Assembly (NCBI RefSeq): GCF_900142165.1
Contig: NZ_FQZY01000023.1
Span: forward strand, 1 to 62,764
Reading direction: 5' to 3'
DNA length: 62,764 bases
Source of the DNA: Hespellia stercorisuis DSM 15480
GTDB taxonomy: Bacteria; Bacillota; Clostridia; Lachnospirales; Lachnospiraceae
Shown here: in pieces, positions 17,758 to 25,661 of the stretch
How the letters are laid out: each line of letters begins with the position of its first letter
Numbering within the stretch: position 1 is the stretch's first letter
Notes under the pieces: model-generated
Told to the model about the DNA's origin: nothing
The model's database searches: none
What the model saw: the letters and a program-made list of their open reading frames with translations, nothing else
Made by a program: the position numbers and the translations under genes

Positions 17758-18762
17758 CTAACAATGCTCCAGCACAATTCCGTGGGCGATTCCCGGCACA
17801 CTCTCACCCTCGTTGAAGCTCACGGTGGACAGCAGCGCTCCCGTCGGAACGAACAGCACACGTTTCCATTCTCCCTTTGCGAGCTTCGGCAAAATGTATG
17901 CCGACAAGGTCACAGCCGCACACCCACAGCCGCTGCCTCCCGCGTGAGTATCCTGTTTCTCATGATCGTAGATAAGCAGCCCGCAGTCCAGATGCTTCTC
18001 TTTGAGCTGATACCCTTTTTTCTCCGCCAGGTCCCACAGGATCGTCCGGCCGATTTTCCCCAGATCTCCCGTGATGATGCGGTCATAATCCTCCGGTCCC
18101 CGGCCAAAATCGATAAAATTCTGCACGATGGTATCGGTGGCTGCCGGCGCCATACAGGCCCCCATGTTCTGGGAATCCTTGAGGCCATAATCTACGATTT
18201 TCCCGACCGTGACACCTGCGACCCGCACATGACTTTTTGCCGTTCCCACCAGGAACGCCCCGCTCCCGGTCACGGTCCACTGTGCGGAGAGCGGCCTCTG
18301 GTTCGCATATCCCAGCGGAAAGCGAAATTCCTTCTCCGCACTCCCGAAATGGCTGGATGTCACCGCCAGCAGATTGCTCCCGTAGCCGGCTGCCACCGCC
18401 ATGGATGCCAGCGCCAGTGCTTCTCCCGATGTGGAACAGGCTCCGTATAGACCGAACATGGGAATCTGAAGCGTTTCCACGCCCATGGAGGTGGCAATTC
18501 CCTGCCGCAGCAGATCTCCGCCGAACAGATACCGCACCTCCTCCGTCTCCACATGTGCCTTACCCAGCGCGATGACGCAGGCCTCCTTCTGCATGGTGCT
18601 CTCCGCCGCCTCCCACGTCTTCTCCCCGAACAGATCATCGGTATTGAACATATCCACGTGCTTTCCAAGCGGCCCCTTTGCCTCCTTGCTCCCCACCACA
18701 CATCCGCTGCTGATCAGAAACGGTGCCTGCGTAAATGAGAGACTCTGTTTTCCTTTTATCAT
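17758..18762 (-). CDS. spoVAD: stage V sporulation protein AD
   Basis: Soluble thiolase-fold subunit of the SpoVA complex that binds dipicolinic acid. The 334-residue length fits. Seen: FLISSGCVVGSKEAKGPLG at the start, LYGACSTSGEALAL near 145, SSHFGSAEKEFRFPL, GSGAFLVG, DLGKIGR and AGGSGCGCAA. In most genomes it follows spoVAC directly; here a MATE gene on the other strand separates the two by about 1.8 kb, so spoVAD-spoVAE needs its own promoter. I did not find a clear sigma-G site. Confidence 0.93.
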   Translation of the reverse strand: MIKGKQSLSFTQAPFLISSGCVVGSKEAKGPLGKHVDMFNTDDLFGEKTWEAAESTMQKEACVIALGKAHVETEEVRYLFGGDLLRQGIATSMGVETLQIPMFGLYGACSTSGEALALASMAVAAGYGSNLLAVTSSHFGSAEKEFRFPLGYANQRPLSAQWTVTGSGAFLVGTAKSHVRVAGVTVGKIVDYGLKDSQNMGACMAPAATDTIVQNFIDFGRGPEDYDRIITGDLGKIGRTILWDLAEKKGYQLKEKHLDCGLLIYDHEKQDTHAGGSGCGCAAVTLSAYILPKLAKGEWKRVLFVPTGALLSTVSFNEGESVPGIAHGIVLEHC

Positions 18763-19180
18763 AGATTACTACCTGCTTTCCTATGTTCTTGGTAAAGCAG
18801 ACATTCGGAATCCGCCTCACCGCTTTTTGCAGGAGCTTTTCATTCCCCCCGCCGAAACAAATATCCCCTGCTCCGCCACTTCGTGCGTGTTCTGTGCGCT
18901 TAAAGTGGGGATGCCCGCGGACGATCATTTCATTTTTAGATAGTATCTGCAGATCCAAAAAAGTTATGCAGAAGCTTCTGGAAACTTTTTAAAAATTTTC
19001 AAAAAAGTTTTACAAAAAGGCCAATTGTACATTGAGTTTTTTATTCTTCTGTGTTAGACTTCATAAAGTTAGCCCAAAATAACACTGTTTTCTGAAACAC
19101 AAACCGATACCTGTGGATTGCCGGACAACACCGACCTCCTCCGGTATCATTTCACATAAACACATCGAAAGGAGATTTCT
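18763..19180. other. intergenic between divergent spoVAD and MATE genes
   Basis: No gene supported. The MATE-proximal half is A/T-rich with an inverted repeat GGAAACTTTTT...AAAAAAGTTT near 18979-19011. The last 60 bp contain a GATACC...GGTATC pairing around 19105-19160 that may fold as a leader structure, class not recognised. Promoters for both genes must lie here; a weak TTGAGT-16-TTAGAC is the best plus-strand candidate. Confidence 0.5.
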
Positions 19181-20521
19181 ATGACAAAAGACATGACGGA
19201 AGGGAGCCCTCTGAGACTCATCCTGGCTTTCGCACTTCCCGTTTTCTGCGGGAATTTGTTTCAAAATTTTTATAATATTGTAGATTCCATGATCGTCGGC
19301 CGTTTTCTCGGGGTAAATGCACTGGCCGCTGTGGGGAGCACCACCTCCATCTCATTTCTCGTGGTGGGCTTTATCCTCGGCATCACCAACGGGTTCGGCA
19401 TTCTGATCGCCCAGGCCTTCGGTGCCAGAGACGAATCCCGCCTCCGTCACTACACGGCCATGTCCATGTATCTTTGCATCGTTCTGGCGGTTCTCATGAC
19501 CAGCGTGCTCCTGCTCGCCAACCATACGATCCTGCACACCATGAACACACCGGATACGATTTTCTCTGACACAGGCAGATATGTAGCCATCATCTACGCC
19601 GGACTGCCGATGACGATTCTCTACAATATGCTGGCCTCCATCGCCAGATCACTGGGAGACAGCAAGACCCCGCTTTACTTTCTGATCGTCTCCTCCCTCC
19701 TCAACATCGCACTGGACTTTCTGTTCGTAGCCGTCCTTCCGTTCGGTGTTGCCGGAGCCGCTTATGCGACCGTGATCTCACAGGGTGTCTCCGCTGTGCT
19801 GTGCCTGTTTTATACCTGGAAAAAATATCCGATCATTCATTTCCATAAAGCGGACATGCATTTTTCATTCCACAGTGCCAAAGCCCTTCTCTCCATGGGG
19901 ATCCCGATGGCGCTGCAGTTCTCCATCACCGCCGTCGGATCCATGATCGTGCAGTCTTCACTCAACCTGCTCGGGGCGACCTATATTGCATCCTATGCCG
20001 CTGCAGCCAAGGTCCAGAGCATCATCATGCAGTTCTATGTCGCGCTGGGATCCGCGCTCGCCACCTACACCGGTCAGAACTACGGTGCCGGCCACATTGC
20101 CCGGATCAAAAAGGGACTGAGCAGCAGCTTCATCATCGCCATCGTCTACAGTGGGTTTGTCATGGTCTTCGCCTATTTCATCTGTCCGATGACCGTGCGC
20201 CTGTTTGTGTCCGACCCAACCGGCGAGCTGCAGCAGATTGCAGCAACCATGTTCCACATCAGCCTCTGGTTCTATCCGTTCCTCGGTCTGATCTTCCTGT
20301 ACCGCAACGTACTGCAGGGACTCGGCAACGGCCTCGTACCGATGCTGGGCGGTATCTTTGAACTCCTGGCGCGCAGCTTTGCTATCTTTGTACTGGCGAA
20401 GCCCTTTGGATTCGCCGGAATCTGTTTCAGCGATCCGGCTGCATGGATCAGTGCTCTGATTCCGCTGATTCCATATTATTACTGGTGGATGACGCGGAAA
20501 CTCTCCATTGCAGACAAATAA
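19181..20521 (+). CDS. MATE-family efflux transporter
   Basis: 446 residues and twelve predicted membrane helices in two six-helix halves. The NorM/DinF-type start MTEGSPLRLILAFALPVFCG, then QNFYNIVDSMIVGRFLGVNALAAVG (as adjoining motifs), and the repeat in the second half, MGIPMALQFSITAVGS, support the family. It should export drugs or metabolites using a Na+ or H+ gradient. It lies on the opposite strand to the sporulation genes on either side, with only 11 bp between its stop and that of spoVAC. Ribosome site AAAGGAG. It seems inserted in the spoVA operon. Confidence 0.93.
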   Translation: MTKDMTEGSPLRLILAFALPVFCGNLFQNFYNIVDSMIVGRFLGVNALAAVGSTTSISFLVVGFILGITNGFGILIAQAFGARDESRLRHYTAMSMYLCIVLAVLMTSVLLLANHTILHTMNTPDTIFSDTGRYVAIIYAGLPMTILYNMLASIARSLGDSKTPLYFLIVSSLLNIALDFLFVAVLPFGVAGAAYATVISQGVSAVLCLFYTWKKYPIIHFHKADMHFSFHSAKALLSMGIPMALQFSITAVGSMIVQSSLNLLGATYIASYAAAAKVQSIIMQFYVALGSALATYTGQNYGAGHIARIKKGLSSSFIIAIVYSGFVMVFAYFICPMTVRLFVSDPTGELQQIAATMFHISLWFYPFLGLIFLYRNVLQGLGNGLVPMLGGIFELLARSFAIFVLAKPFGFAGICFSDPAAWISALIPLIPYYYWWMTRKLSIADK

Positions 20522-20532
20522 CTTTACCCGTT

Positions 20533-20994
20533 CTATCCCAGCAGCTTTCCGATCCAGTATATCCCGCCCAGCACCCAGCTGGTCACAATCCCATATAGAA
20601 TCACCGGCCCTGCGATGGTAAATATCTTGCAGCCGATTCCGAATACCTGCCCTTCTTTCTTGTATTCGATTGCCGGTGCCGCCACTGAGTTCGCAAATCC
20701 GGTAATCGGAACCAATGCACCTGCGCCACCCCATTTGGCAACGGAGGGGTACAGGTTCATTCCGGTCAGGATCACACCTCCCAGCACCAGAAGCAGAGAC
20801 GTCCACGCGCCTCCCAGATCCTCCGGCATCTTCTGGAACTTGCAGTAATTCAGGATTCCCTGCCCGATCACACAGATCGTACCTCCGGTGATGAATGCCC
20901 TCGTCATATTCGCAAACAGATTATGCACCGGCGTCTTCGTCTTCACATATTTCTTATACTGCTCTTCCCTTTTCTTTTTCTGTATCTTATCCAT
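20533..20994 (-). CDS. spoVAC: stage V sporulation protein AC
   Basis: 153-residue membrane subunit of the SpoVA dipicolinic-acid channel; in Bacillus it acts as a mechanosensitive pore. A charged N terminus (KKKREEQYKKYVKTKTP) precedes helices with RAFITGGTICVIGQGI, GAWTSLLLVLGGVILTG, KWGGAGALVPITGFANSV and the end GGIYWIGKLL. The gene follows spoVAB on the same strand across a 13-bp tandem repeat and has GGAAGGAGG ahead of the ATG. It is the last gene before the intruding MATE gene. Confidence 0.94.
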   Translation of the reverse strand: MDKIQKKKREEQYKKYVKTKTPVHNLFANMTRAFITGGTICVIGQGILNYCKFQKMPEDLGGAWTSLLLVLGGVILTGMNLYPSVAKWGGAGALVPITGFANSVAAPAIEYKKEGQVFGIGCKIFTIAGPVILYGIVTSWVLGGIYWIGKLLG

Positions 20995-21030
20995 CTTCTC
21001 TATCCTCCTTCCATCAGCCGTTCTATCGCT

Positions 21031-21095
21031 CTTACTATCAGCCCTTATTATCAGACCTTACTATCAGAGCTTACTATCAGTCCTTACTGTAATTC
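21031..21095. repeat. 13-bp tandem repeat between spoVAB and spoVAC
   Basis: Units begin at 21031, 21044, 21057, 21070 and (decayed) 21083: CTTACTATCAGCC, CTTATTATCAGAC, CTTACTATCAGAG, CTTACTATCAGTC, CTTACTGTAATTC. The array fills the gap between the spoVAB stop and the spoVAC ribosome site, so copy-number change would alter spacing within the operon. Confidence 0.9.
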
Positions 21096-21096
21096 G

Positions 21097-21513
21097 TTAC
21101 CATCTGTGTACCAAAAATATCCATGCGCCGGCCCCTTTTCCAAGCGCCATACCGAGTATCAGGTACGGGATGGCCTCCACAATCTTGAGACGCCGCACAA
21201 AAATCGGAAAAATGTTGATGATCTCCGCCAGCGCCATCGCCCAGCATCCCACAAAAATCCCTGACAGCAGCCCAAACACCGGAAGGATCCAGCCGCCGTA
21301 AGGAATAGAGATCCGGAAAATGTAGAAAATACTTCCCAGGATCCCCCCCAGCGCGATGCAGTCCTCATACAGCATGACATAAGATCCGGTGTGAGTGCGG
21401 TCAGCAAAATCCGACACCACGCCCAGTCCCACAATAAATGCAAACAGCCCTCCTGCCGCCGTGATGCCGGCGCTAATTCCCAGAAACGCCAGTATGACCT
21501 GTCTGATCCACAT
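21097..21513 (-). CDS. spoVAB: stage V sporulation protein AB
   Basis: 138-residue membrane protein with four helices: LAFLGISAGITAAGGLFAF, YEDCIALGGILGSIFY, ILPVFGLLSGIFVGCW and IPYLILGMALGKGAGAW. GVVSDFADRTHT between helices 1 and 2 is typical of SpoVAB. The ATG at 21513 (MWIRQV) is inside the end of spoVAA, an overlap of 41 bp, so the two are coupled. SpoVAA and SpoVAB are needed for dipicolinic acid uptake into the forespore; their exact role is not settled in the literature I know. Confidence 0.92.
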   Translation of the reverse strand: MWIRQVILAFLGISAGITAAGGLFAFIVGLGVVSDFADRTHTGSYVMLYEDCIALGGILGSIFYIFRISIPYGGWILPVFGLLSGIFVGCWAMALAEIINIFPIFVRRLKIVEAIPYLILGMALGKGAGAWIFLVHRW

Positions 21514-22138
21514 CCTTCTCCTGCCCCTTTCTCGCATACGTCTCTGTGACCGTCGTTGCAATATCGTTCTCATACAGCCGCATCTCCACCTCCATAGGCG
21601 TCGGGTCCACCGAGAACCGCTTCTTCCCGAAGTGGTTGAAAAACACGAGAATCCCGATAATCAGACCAACGCAGTATGTCACCTCCAAAATCGTAAACCC
21701 GTTCGACTTGCTCCCCGTCACCAGCTCATATACCTGTGAGAACAGCTTCGTCGTCGACACATCGTTATTGAACGCCATGATAGAAAATGCCGATCCGGCA
21801 AATGTAATCAGTACCACAGCCGCTACCTTCAGAGCCTCCGCCACGCCTCCCGGTGTCTTCTGATTCTCCACCGTGATGATCAAATCTGTCTCTCCCATGT
21901 TCTGAACATCCACATTCGGGTAGTGCTCGTGAATGCAGGCAATCAGCCGGAGTACGGACACCACGGCACGATGTTCCCCCTGCTCCGGGATCGTCATAAG
22001 CTTCAGACACTTCAGCTTCGCTGCCATGGCGCTGTTCGCGCACTCCAGAGATACCACATCCCCCAGGCGGATTTCTCTCTCTTTCACTTCCACATTCCGG
22101 TCTCCCTTGATATAGACAGTCTCTTTTTTCTCACTCAT
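21473..22138 (-). CDS. spoVAA: stage V sporulation protein AA
   Basis: 221 residues: a soluble N-terminal domain (KETVYIKGDRNVEVKEREI onward, with DVVSLECAN) and two C-terminal membrane helices (KVAAVVLITFAGSAFSIMAF and VTYCVGLIIGILVFFNHFG), ending in PTPMEVEMRLYENDI. This matches SpoVAA. The ATG at 22138 shares ATGA with the stop of the upstream 51-residue ORF. Together with spoVAB and spoVAC it forms the first half of the split spoVA set. Confidence 0.9.
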   Translation of the reverse strand: MSEKKETVYIKGDRNVEVKEREIRLGDVVSLECANSAMAAKLKCLKLMTIPEQGEHRAVVSVLRLIACIHEHYPNVDVQNMGETDLIITVENQKTPGGVAEALKVAAVVLITFAGSAFSIMAFNNDVSTTKLFSQVYELVTGSKSNGFTILEVTYCVGLIIGILVFFNHFGKKRFSVDPTPMEVEMRLYENDIATTVTETYARKGQEKDVDQTGHTGVSGN

Positions 22139-22290
22139 CGCAGCCTCCCTCTGGTCTCCACGATCAGCGTCCCCTGGCTGACTGTATCTCCTCCTTTTAC
22201 ATTGTAATAATAATAAAAAAGTCCGATGACTGCGGCAAGAATCACAACAGCCGCCAGCCATCCTATCCATTTTCTGCTTTTATGTTCCAT
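22135..22290 (-). CDS. 51-residue single-pass membrane protein between sigF and spoVAA
   Basis: ATG at 22290 to TGA at 22135. It begins MEHKSRKWIGWL, has one membrane helix (LAAVVILAAVIGLFYYYY) and a short outside tail KGGDTVSQGTLIVETRGRLR. The stop overlaps the spoVAA start as ATGA, and AAAGGATGG precedes the ATG, both good signs of real translation. I do not recognise a family. Its place makes it a likely forespore membrane peptide made with SpoVAA and SpoVAB. It is short enough to be missed by automatic annotation. Confidence 0.7.
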   Translation of the reverse strand: MEHKSRKWIGWLAAVVILAAVIGLFYYYYNVKGGDTVSQGTLIVETRGRLR

Positions 22291-22346
22291 AATCTCTTAC
22301 CATCCTTTCGGATTAGTATGGAACATTTTTTTCTTTTTATTCAAAT

Positions 22347-23060
22347 TCAGGCAAGCTTTCGCAGCCTTTCCAGTATTTTCTTTTCAAGACGCGAAACCTG
22401 CACCTGCGACATTCCCATCTGCTCTCCCACCTGAGTCTGTGTCCACTCCTCAAAGTAACGCAGATAAATCAGCTGCCGCTCTTCTTTTCCAAGTTCTTCC
22501 AGCATCTGCCCCAGCACCATGTTGTCGATCATCCGCTCCTCCTTCTGATCCCGCTCCACGAGCTTGTCCAGAAGCTGTGTCTCGCTGCCGTCCTGCTGGC
22601 AGACCGGCCGGTAAATGGATTCCACCTCACCGCTCGCCTCCATCGCCTGCACCAGATCCTCTTTCTCGACCTGAAGCTCCCTCGCCACATCCTCCAGCGC
22701 CGGCTCGTGCCCGCGCTCCTGCCAGAGCCGCTCCCTTGCCAGAAATGCTTTATACGCCAGCTCTTTCAGCGTCCGGCTCACTTTGATCATCCCGTCATCC
22801 CGCAGATAACGTTTGATTTCCCCGGATATCATGGGCACCGCATAGGTTGAAAATTTCACATCAAAGGACAGATCAAACTTGTCGATTGCCTTGAGCAATC
22901 CGATGTTGCCTATCTGAAACAGATCCTCTTTCTCCGTCCCCCGGCCGTAAAAGCGCTTCACAACGCACCAGACCAGACCGCAGTTTTCCTCCACAAGCTG
23001 TTCTCTCGCCGCTTTATCTCCCTCGTGTGATTTTTTAATCAAAGCGATTGTGTGATCCAT
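22347..23060 (-). CDS. sigF: RNA polymerase sigma-F factor
   Basis: First forespore-specific sigma factor. 237 residues with region 2 (EENCGLVWCVVKRFYGRG, EDLFQIGNIGLLKAIDKF, KFSTYAVPMISGEIKRYLRD), region 3 (VSRTLKELAYKAFLARERL) and region 4 (LGKEERQLIYLRYFEEWTQ, GEQMGMSQVQVSRLEKKIL). The ATG at 23060 (MDHTIALIKK) follows GGAAGGGAG and overlaps spoIIAB by 22 bp. SpoIIAB holds it inactive until SpoIIAA is dephosphorylated. The spoIIA operon is followed directly by spoVA genes, as in Bacillus. Confidence 0.96.
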   Translation of the reverse strand: MDHTIALIKKSHEGDKAAREQLVEENCGLVWCVVKRFYGRGTEKEDLFQIGNIGLLKAIDKFDLSFDVKFSTYAVPMISGEIKRYLRDDGMIKVSRTLKELAYKAFLARERLWQERGHEPALEDVARELQVEKEDLVQAMEASGEVESIYRPVCQQDGSETQLLDKLVERDQKEERMIDNMVLGQMLEELGKEERQLIYLRYFEEWTQTQVGEQMGMSQVQVSRLEKKILERLRKLA

Positions 23061-23494
23061 GACTCCCTTCCTTCTCCGATGGTCTTTTTCATTCTCACCA
23101 GCGTGCCGCATCCGACCGTCGATTCCACCTCCAGATGATCCATGAATGCCTCCATAAACGCAAACCCCATTCCTGCGCGTTCCCATTCCGGTCTGGTCGT
23201 GTAAAGCGGCTCCATGGCCTTTTCAATATCCTCGATTCCTCTTCCCTCATCCCTCACCTCTATGGTGATCTCCTGTTCCCGGATCGTGCAGTGGATCGTG
23301 ATATTATGTACCTCCTCCTCGTATCCATGCAGGATGGCATTGGTGACTGCCTCCGACAGGGCTGTCTTCACATCCGCCACCTCCTCAAAGGTAGGGTTCA
23401 ACTGTGCCAGAAACGCTGCCACCGTCACTCTCGCAAAACTCTCATTCTCTGATCTGCTGTCAAAAATCAATTTCATTTCATTCGTGATTGCCAT
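23039..23494 (-). CDS. spoIIAB: anti-sigma-F factor / serine kinase
   Basis: GHKL-type ATPase kinase of about 151 residues that binds sigma F and phosphorylates SpoIIAA. Seen: NESFARVTVAAF near the start, N-box TALSEAVTNAILHGYEE, G1 motif VRDEGRGIEDIEKA and G2-type ERAGMGFAFMEAFMD. The ATG at 23494 has AGGAGGAGAAGTG ahead of it; earlier in-frame starts lack this. The 3' end overlaps sigF. Confidence 0.95.
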   Translation of the reverse strand: MAITNEMKLIFDSRSENESFARVTVAAFLAQLNPTFEEVADVKTALSEAVTNAILHGYEEEVHNITIHCTIREQEITIEVRDEGRGIEDIEKAMEPLYTTRPEWERAGMGFAFMEAFMDHLEVESTVGCGTLVRMKKTIGEGRESWITQSL

Positions 23495-23590
23495 CACTTC
23501 TCCTCCTATTCCATATGTAGTGCCCCCTCGCATACGCGTAGCGGCAGGTCACAAGGACCTTTTTTTACTTTTCAGCGAAATTCTCAAATT

Positions 23591-23899
23591 TTAATTTTCC
23601 TCATATATCTGCAATAATTTTGTCATTCCCGACATGGTCAGTATCTTCTTCATCCGCGCGTTCGTGTGCACTGCCCAGATCTCACCTCCCAGAAGGCAGA
23701 TTGTCCGGTATCGTCCCATGATCACACCGATTCCGGAGCTGTCCATAAATTCTGTCTGCGCGAAATCGAATATAAGATAACGGATGTGATTCTGCTCAAT
23801 CATGGCATCCGCATTCTTTCGCATCTCCTCCGCGTTGTGGTGATCTACCTCCTTGGGCAGATAAATCGTAAGGCAGTTCTCCTGCACCTGATATTTCAT
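23591..23899 (-). CDS. spoIIAA: anti-anti-sigma factor (STAS)
   Basis: 102-residue STAS protein. The phosphorylated serine lies in FMDSSGIGVIMGRY near residue 54-59, the expected site for SpoIIAB. Unphosphorylated protein frees sigma F from SpoIIAB. It leads the spoIIAA-spoIIAB-sigF operon with AGGAGG ahead of the ATG. The 96 bp to spoIIAB holds no gene. A sigma-H promoter is expected upstream; I could not place it with confidence. Confidence 0.95.
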   Translation of the reverse strand: MKYQVQENCLTIYLPKEVDHHNAEEMRKNADAMIEQNHIRYLIFDFAQTEFMDSSGIGVIMGRYRTICLLGGEIWAVHTNARMKKILTMSGMTKLLQIYEEN

Positions 23900-23930
23900 A
23901 ATCTGTTTCCTCCTGTTTTCATTTTCCCGT

Positions 23931-23985
23931 CCGGCTCATTGTCTGCCATCGCGCAGCCTCACTGCTGGATTCTGTGCAGACGCAT
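23931..23985. repeat. dispersed intergenic motifs, copy 2
   Basis: TCCGGCTCATTGTCTGCC (23931-23948) and then GGATTCTGTGCAG (23968-23980) with a CATCCTCTCAC tail. Both parts recur at 32191-32294, in the other order. It lies ahead of spoIIAA. Confidence 0.5.
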
Positions 23986-24000
23986 CCTCTCACAATTACA

Positions 24001-24048
24001 AAAACGCAAAAAGACAAGGATCTGCCTGTTCGCATATCCTTGTCTTTT
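24001..24048 (-). terminator. terminator after the TPR membrane gene
   Basis: AAAAGACAAGGAT pairs with ATCCTTGTCTTTT (24009-24048, 13 bp stem). On the minus strand TTTTTGCGTTTT follows. It closes the valS-to-TPR series. Confidence 0.85.
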
Positions 24049-24097
24049 GTATTTTTATATTTTCTTTTGTATTCTGATGTTTCGCGGTCCGGCAGTT

Positions 24098-25501
24098 TTA
24101 ATATCCGTTTGCCGTCCCACTGCCTGCCGTTCCCGTTGTATCCTCCGCCGCAGCATCCTCCGCTGTCGCACCTGCACCGATATTGGTATCACCATCAAGA
24201 CCTTTTTTGGCCTGCTCTGCCACATCCGTATCCTTAAGACTCTCAATGATCTTATTATAACAGACATTTGCATTTTCGGTATCGCCACTCTTAGCGTAAG
24301 CCACACCAAGATTCAGTAGCGCCTGCCCGTCACTATACGTAGCTATCATCCCTGTCACTTGTGACAGGGCATCAATGACCGCCGGGTAATCTGCAGTTGC
24401 CATTGACTCCAGTGCCGACTCGTACAGCGTTGCACACAGCGGTTCAAAGATAGCCCCTGACATCGAGTCATACTGTGCCTGTCCCTGCGCTCCCAGTGCT
24501 GCCCGGTTCACGTTCTTCAGGGTCGCCGCCATGTCCGCGTCGCTGGCGCTGGCGGAATTGTACTGACTGACCACGGTCATAAGATTCTCGTAGCTGTCCG
24601 ATGTACTGGCCGCCGTCTGGGCAGCCTCCTCCGACTGGTCGCTGGTCGAGCGGTACTCGTCCAGTGCCGTTGTCTGGGCGTTGATCTGGGCGTCCATAGC
24701 CGCGATCTTGTCGCTGTACTCCACAATCTGCTGGTTCGTCTTCTCCGCCTTGGACTGATTCACCGCCGGAACAATCAAAAACCATACCACCGCAGCTCCA
24801 AGCACCAGCCCTACTAAAATATTTGCAAGAACAACCCGGCTCGCCACTTCCTTCATGGTAGAACCTGCCGGCTGAATGATCGTCTCGTTTCCCAGATTGT
24901 AAGTAACTGTGTCCGCCTCTTTCTCCCGCTCTTCCCTGAGCTTCTTTCCGCGAAGCTGGGTCAGCTCATGCATGTAGAGCAGTGTCATCTCGTTGGTCGT
25001 ATCCAGCTTTCTCGCGGCCCGCAGAGTCTGTCTCGCCTTCGCATACTGCTCCGTGTGTAAATAAAGCAGCGCCAGAAGCTGATGTGCTTTCAGAAAATCC
25101 GGATAATCCACCACGATTTTTTTCAACTGGATAATCGCCAGATCCTCCCCGTCCTGTCCTGCATATACCAGACACTGGTTGAACTTTTTCACCATCTGGT
25201 TATACGCCTGCAGCTCGTTCTCCGAGTTCTGAATCTCGGCAAGATAATAATTGGCTATGTTATCCTTGGGCTTCAGGTTTTTGCTGATGATCCATTCCAC
25301 CAGTCCCTCCACCACCTCGCCGCGCCCATAAAAGACCAGCCCCAGGAGGTTTCTGGCTGCGATATTCTCTCTGTTATACTGCAGGCTCCGCCGCAGCGAA
25401 GCGATTGCTCCCGACATGTCGCGAATACCGGCTTTTCTCAATCCGTCATTATACCAGTAATTGGACTGGTAAATGATTTTCTGCTTGTACTCGTACTCCA
25501 T
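24098..25501 (-). CDS. TPR-repeat protein with one membrane helix, function unknown
   Basis: 467 residues. N-terminal TPR-like helices span about 15-185 (for example GIRDMSGAIASLRRSLQYN and EQYAKARQTLRAARKLD). A single membrane helix lies at 224-246. Then come a Glu/Gln-rich coiled coil near 250-290, more TPR-like helices near 370-445 (QALLNLGVAYAKSGDTENA) and an Ala/Thr/Gly-rich tail. With TPR domains on both sides of the membrane it looks like a scaffold linking cytoplasm and envelope. It follows a 45-residue gene and folC. No enzymatic motif was seen. Confidence 0.8.
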   Translation of the reverse strand: MEYEYKQKIIYQSNYWYNDGLRKAGIRDMSGAIASLRRSLQYNRENIAARNLLGLVFYGRGEVVEGLVEWIISKNLKPKDNIANYYLAEIQNSENELQAYNQMVKKFNQCLVYAGQDGEDLAIIQLKKIVVDYPDFLKAHQLLALLYLHTEQYAKARQTLRAARKLDTTNEMTLLYMHELTQLRGKKLREEREKEADTVTYNLGNETIIQPAGSTMKEVASRVVLANILVGLVLGAAVVWFLIVPAVNQSKAEKTNQQIVEYSDKIAAMDAQINAQTTALDEYRSTSDQSEEAAQTAASTSDSYENLMTVVSQYNSASASDADMAATLKNVNRAALGAQGQAQYDSMSGAIFEPLCATLYESALESMATADYPAVIDALSQVTGMIATYSDGQALLNLGVAYAKSGDTENANVCYNKIIESLKDTDVAEQAKKGLDGDTNIGAGATAEDAAAEDTTGTAGSGTANGY

Positions 25502-25523
25502 CTATCCTCACCATAATCCTTCT

Positions 25524-25661
25524 CTACTTGGTTGTCTGATCCATAACCTCACGCAGCAGATCCGTCATATCCGACAGATTCTCCTGATATACTGCATCCT
25601 CTATATCCTCTACTTCCAAACTGGGTTTGAATTTTTTTAATTCCTCTTCATAATCAAGCAT
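25524..25661 (-). CDS. 45-residue acidic protein overlapping folC
   Basis: ATG at 25661, stop at 25524, translating to MLDYEEELKKFKPSLEVEDI followed by an acidic helix with SDMTDLLREVMDQ. The start lies inside the last codons of folC (8-bp overlap), and a full AGGAGG stands 6 bases ahead, which strongly argues for real translation. It ends 23 bp before the TPR gene. About a third of its residues are acidic. Family not recognised; a partner of the TPR protein is a reasonable guess. Confidence 0.7.
   Translation of the reverse strand: MLDYEEELKKFKPSLEVEDIEDAVYQENLSDMTDLLREVMDQTTK

Noticed and set aside
18635-18958. 107-codon minus-strand frame overlapping the spoVAD start
   Set aside because: Out of frame with spoVAD, no motif, no ribosome site.
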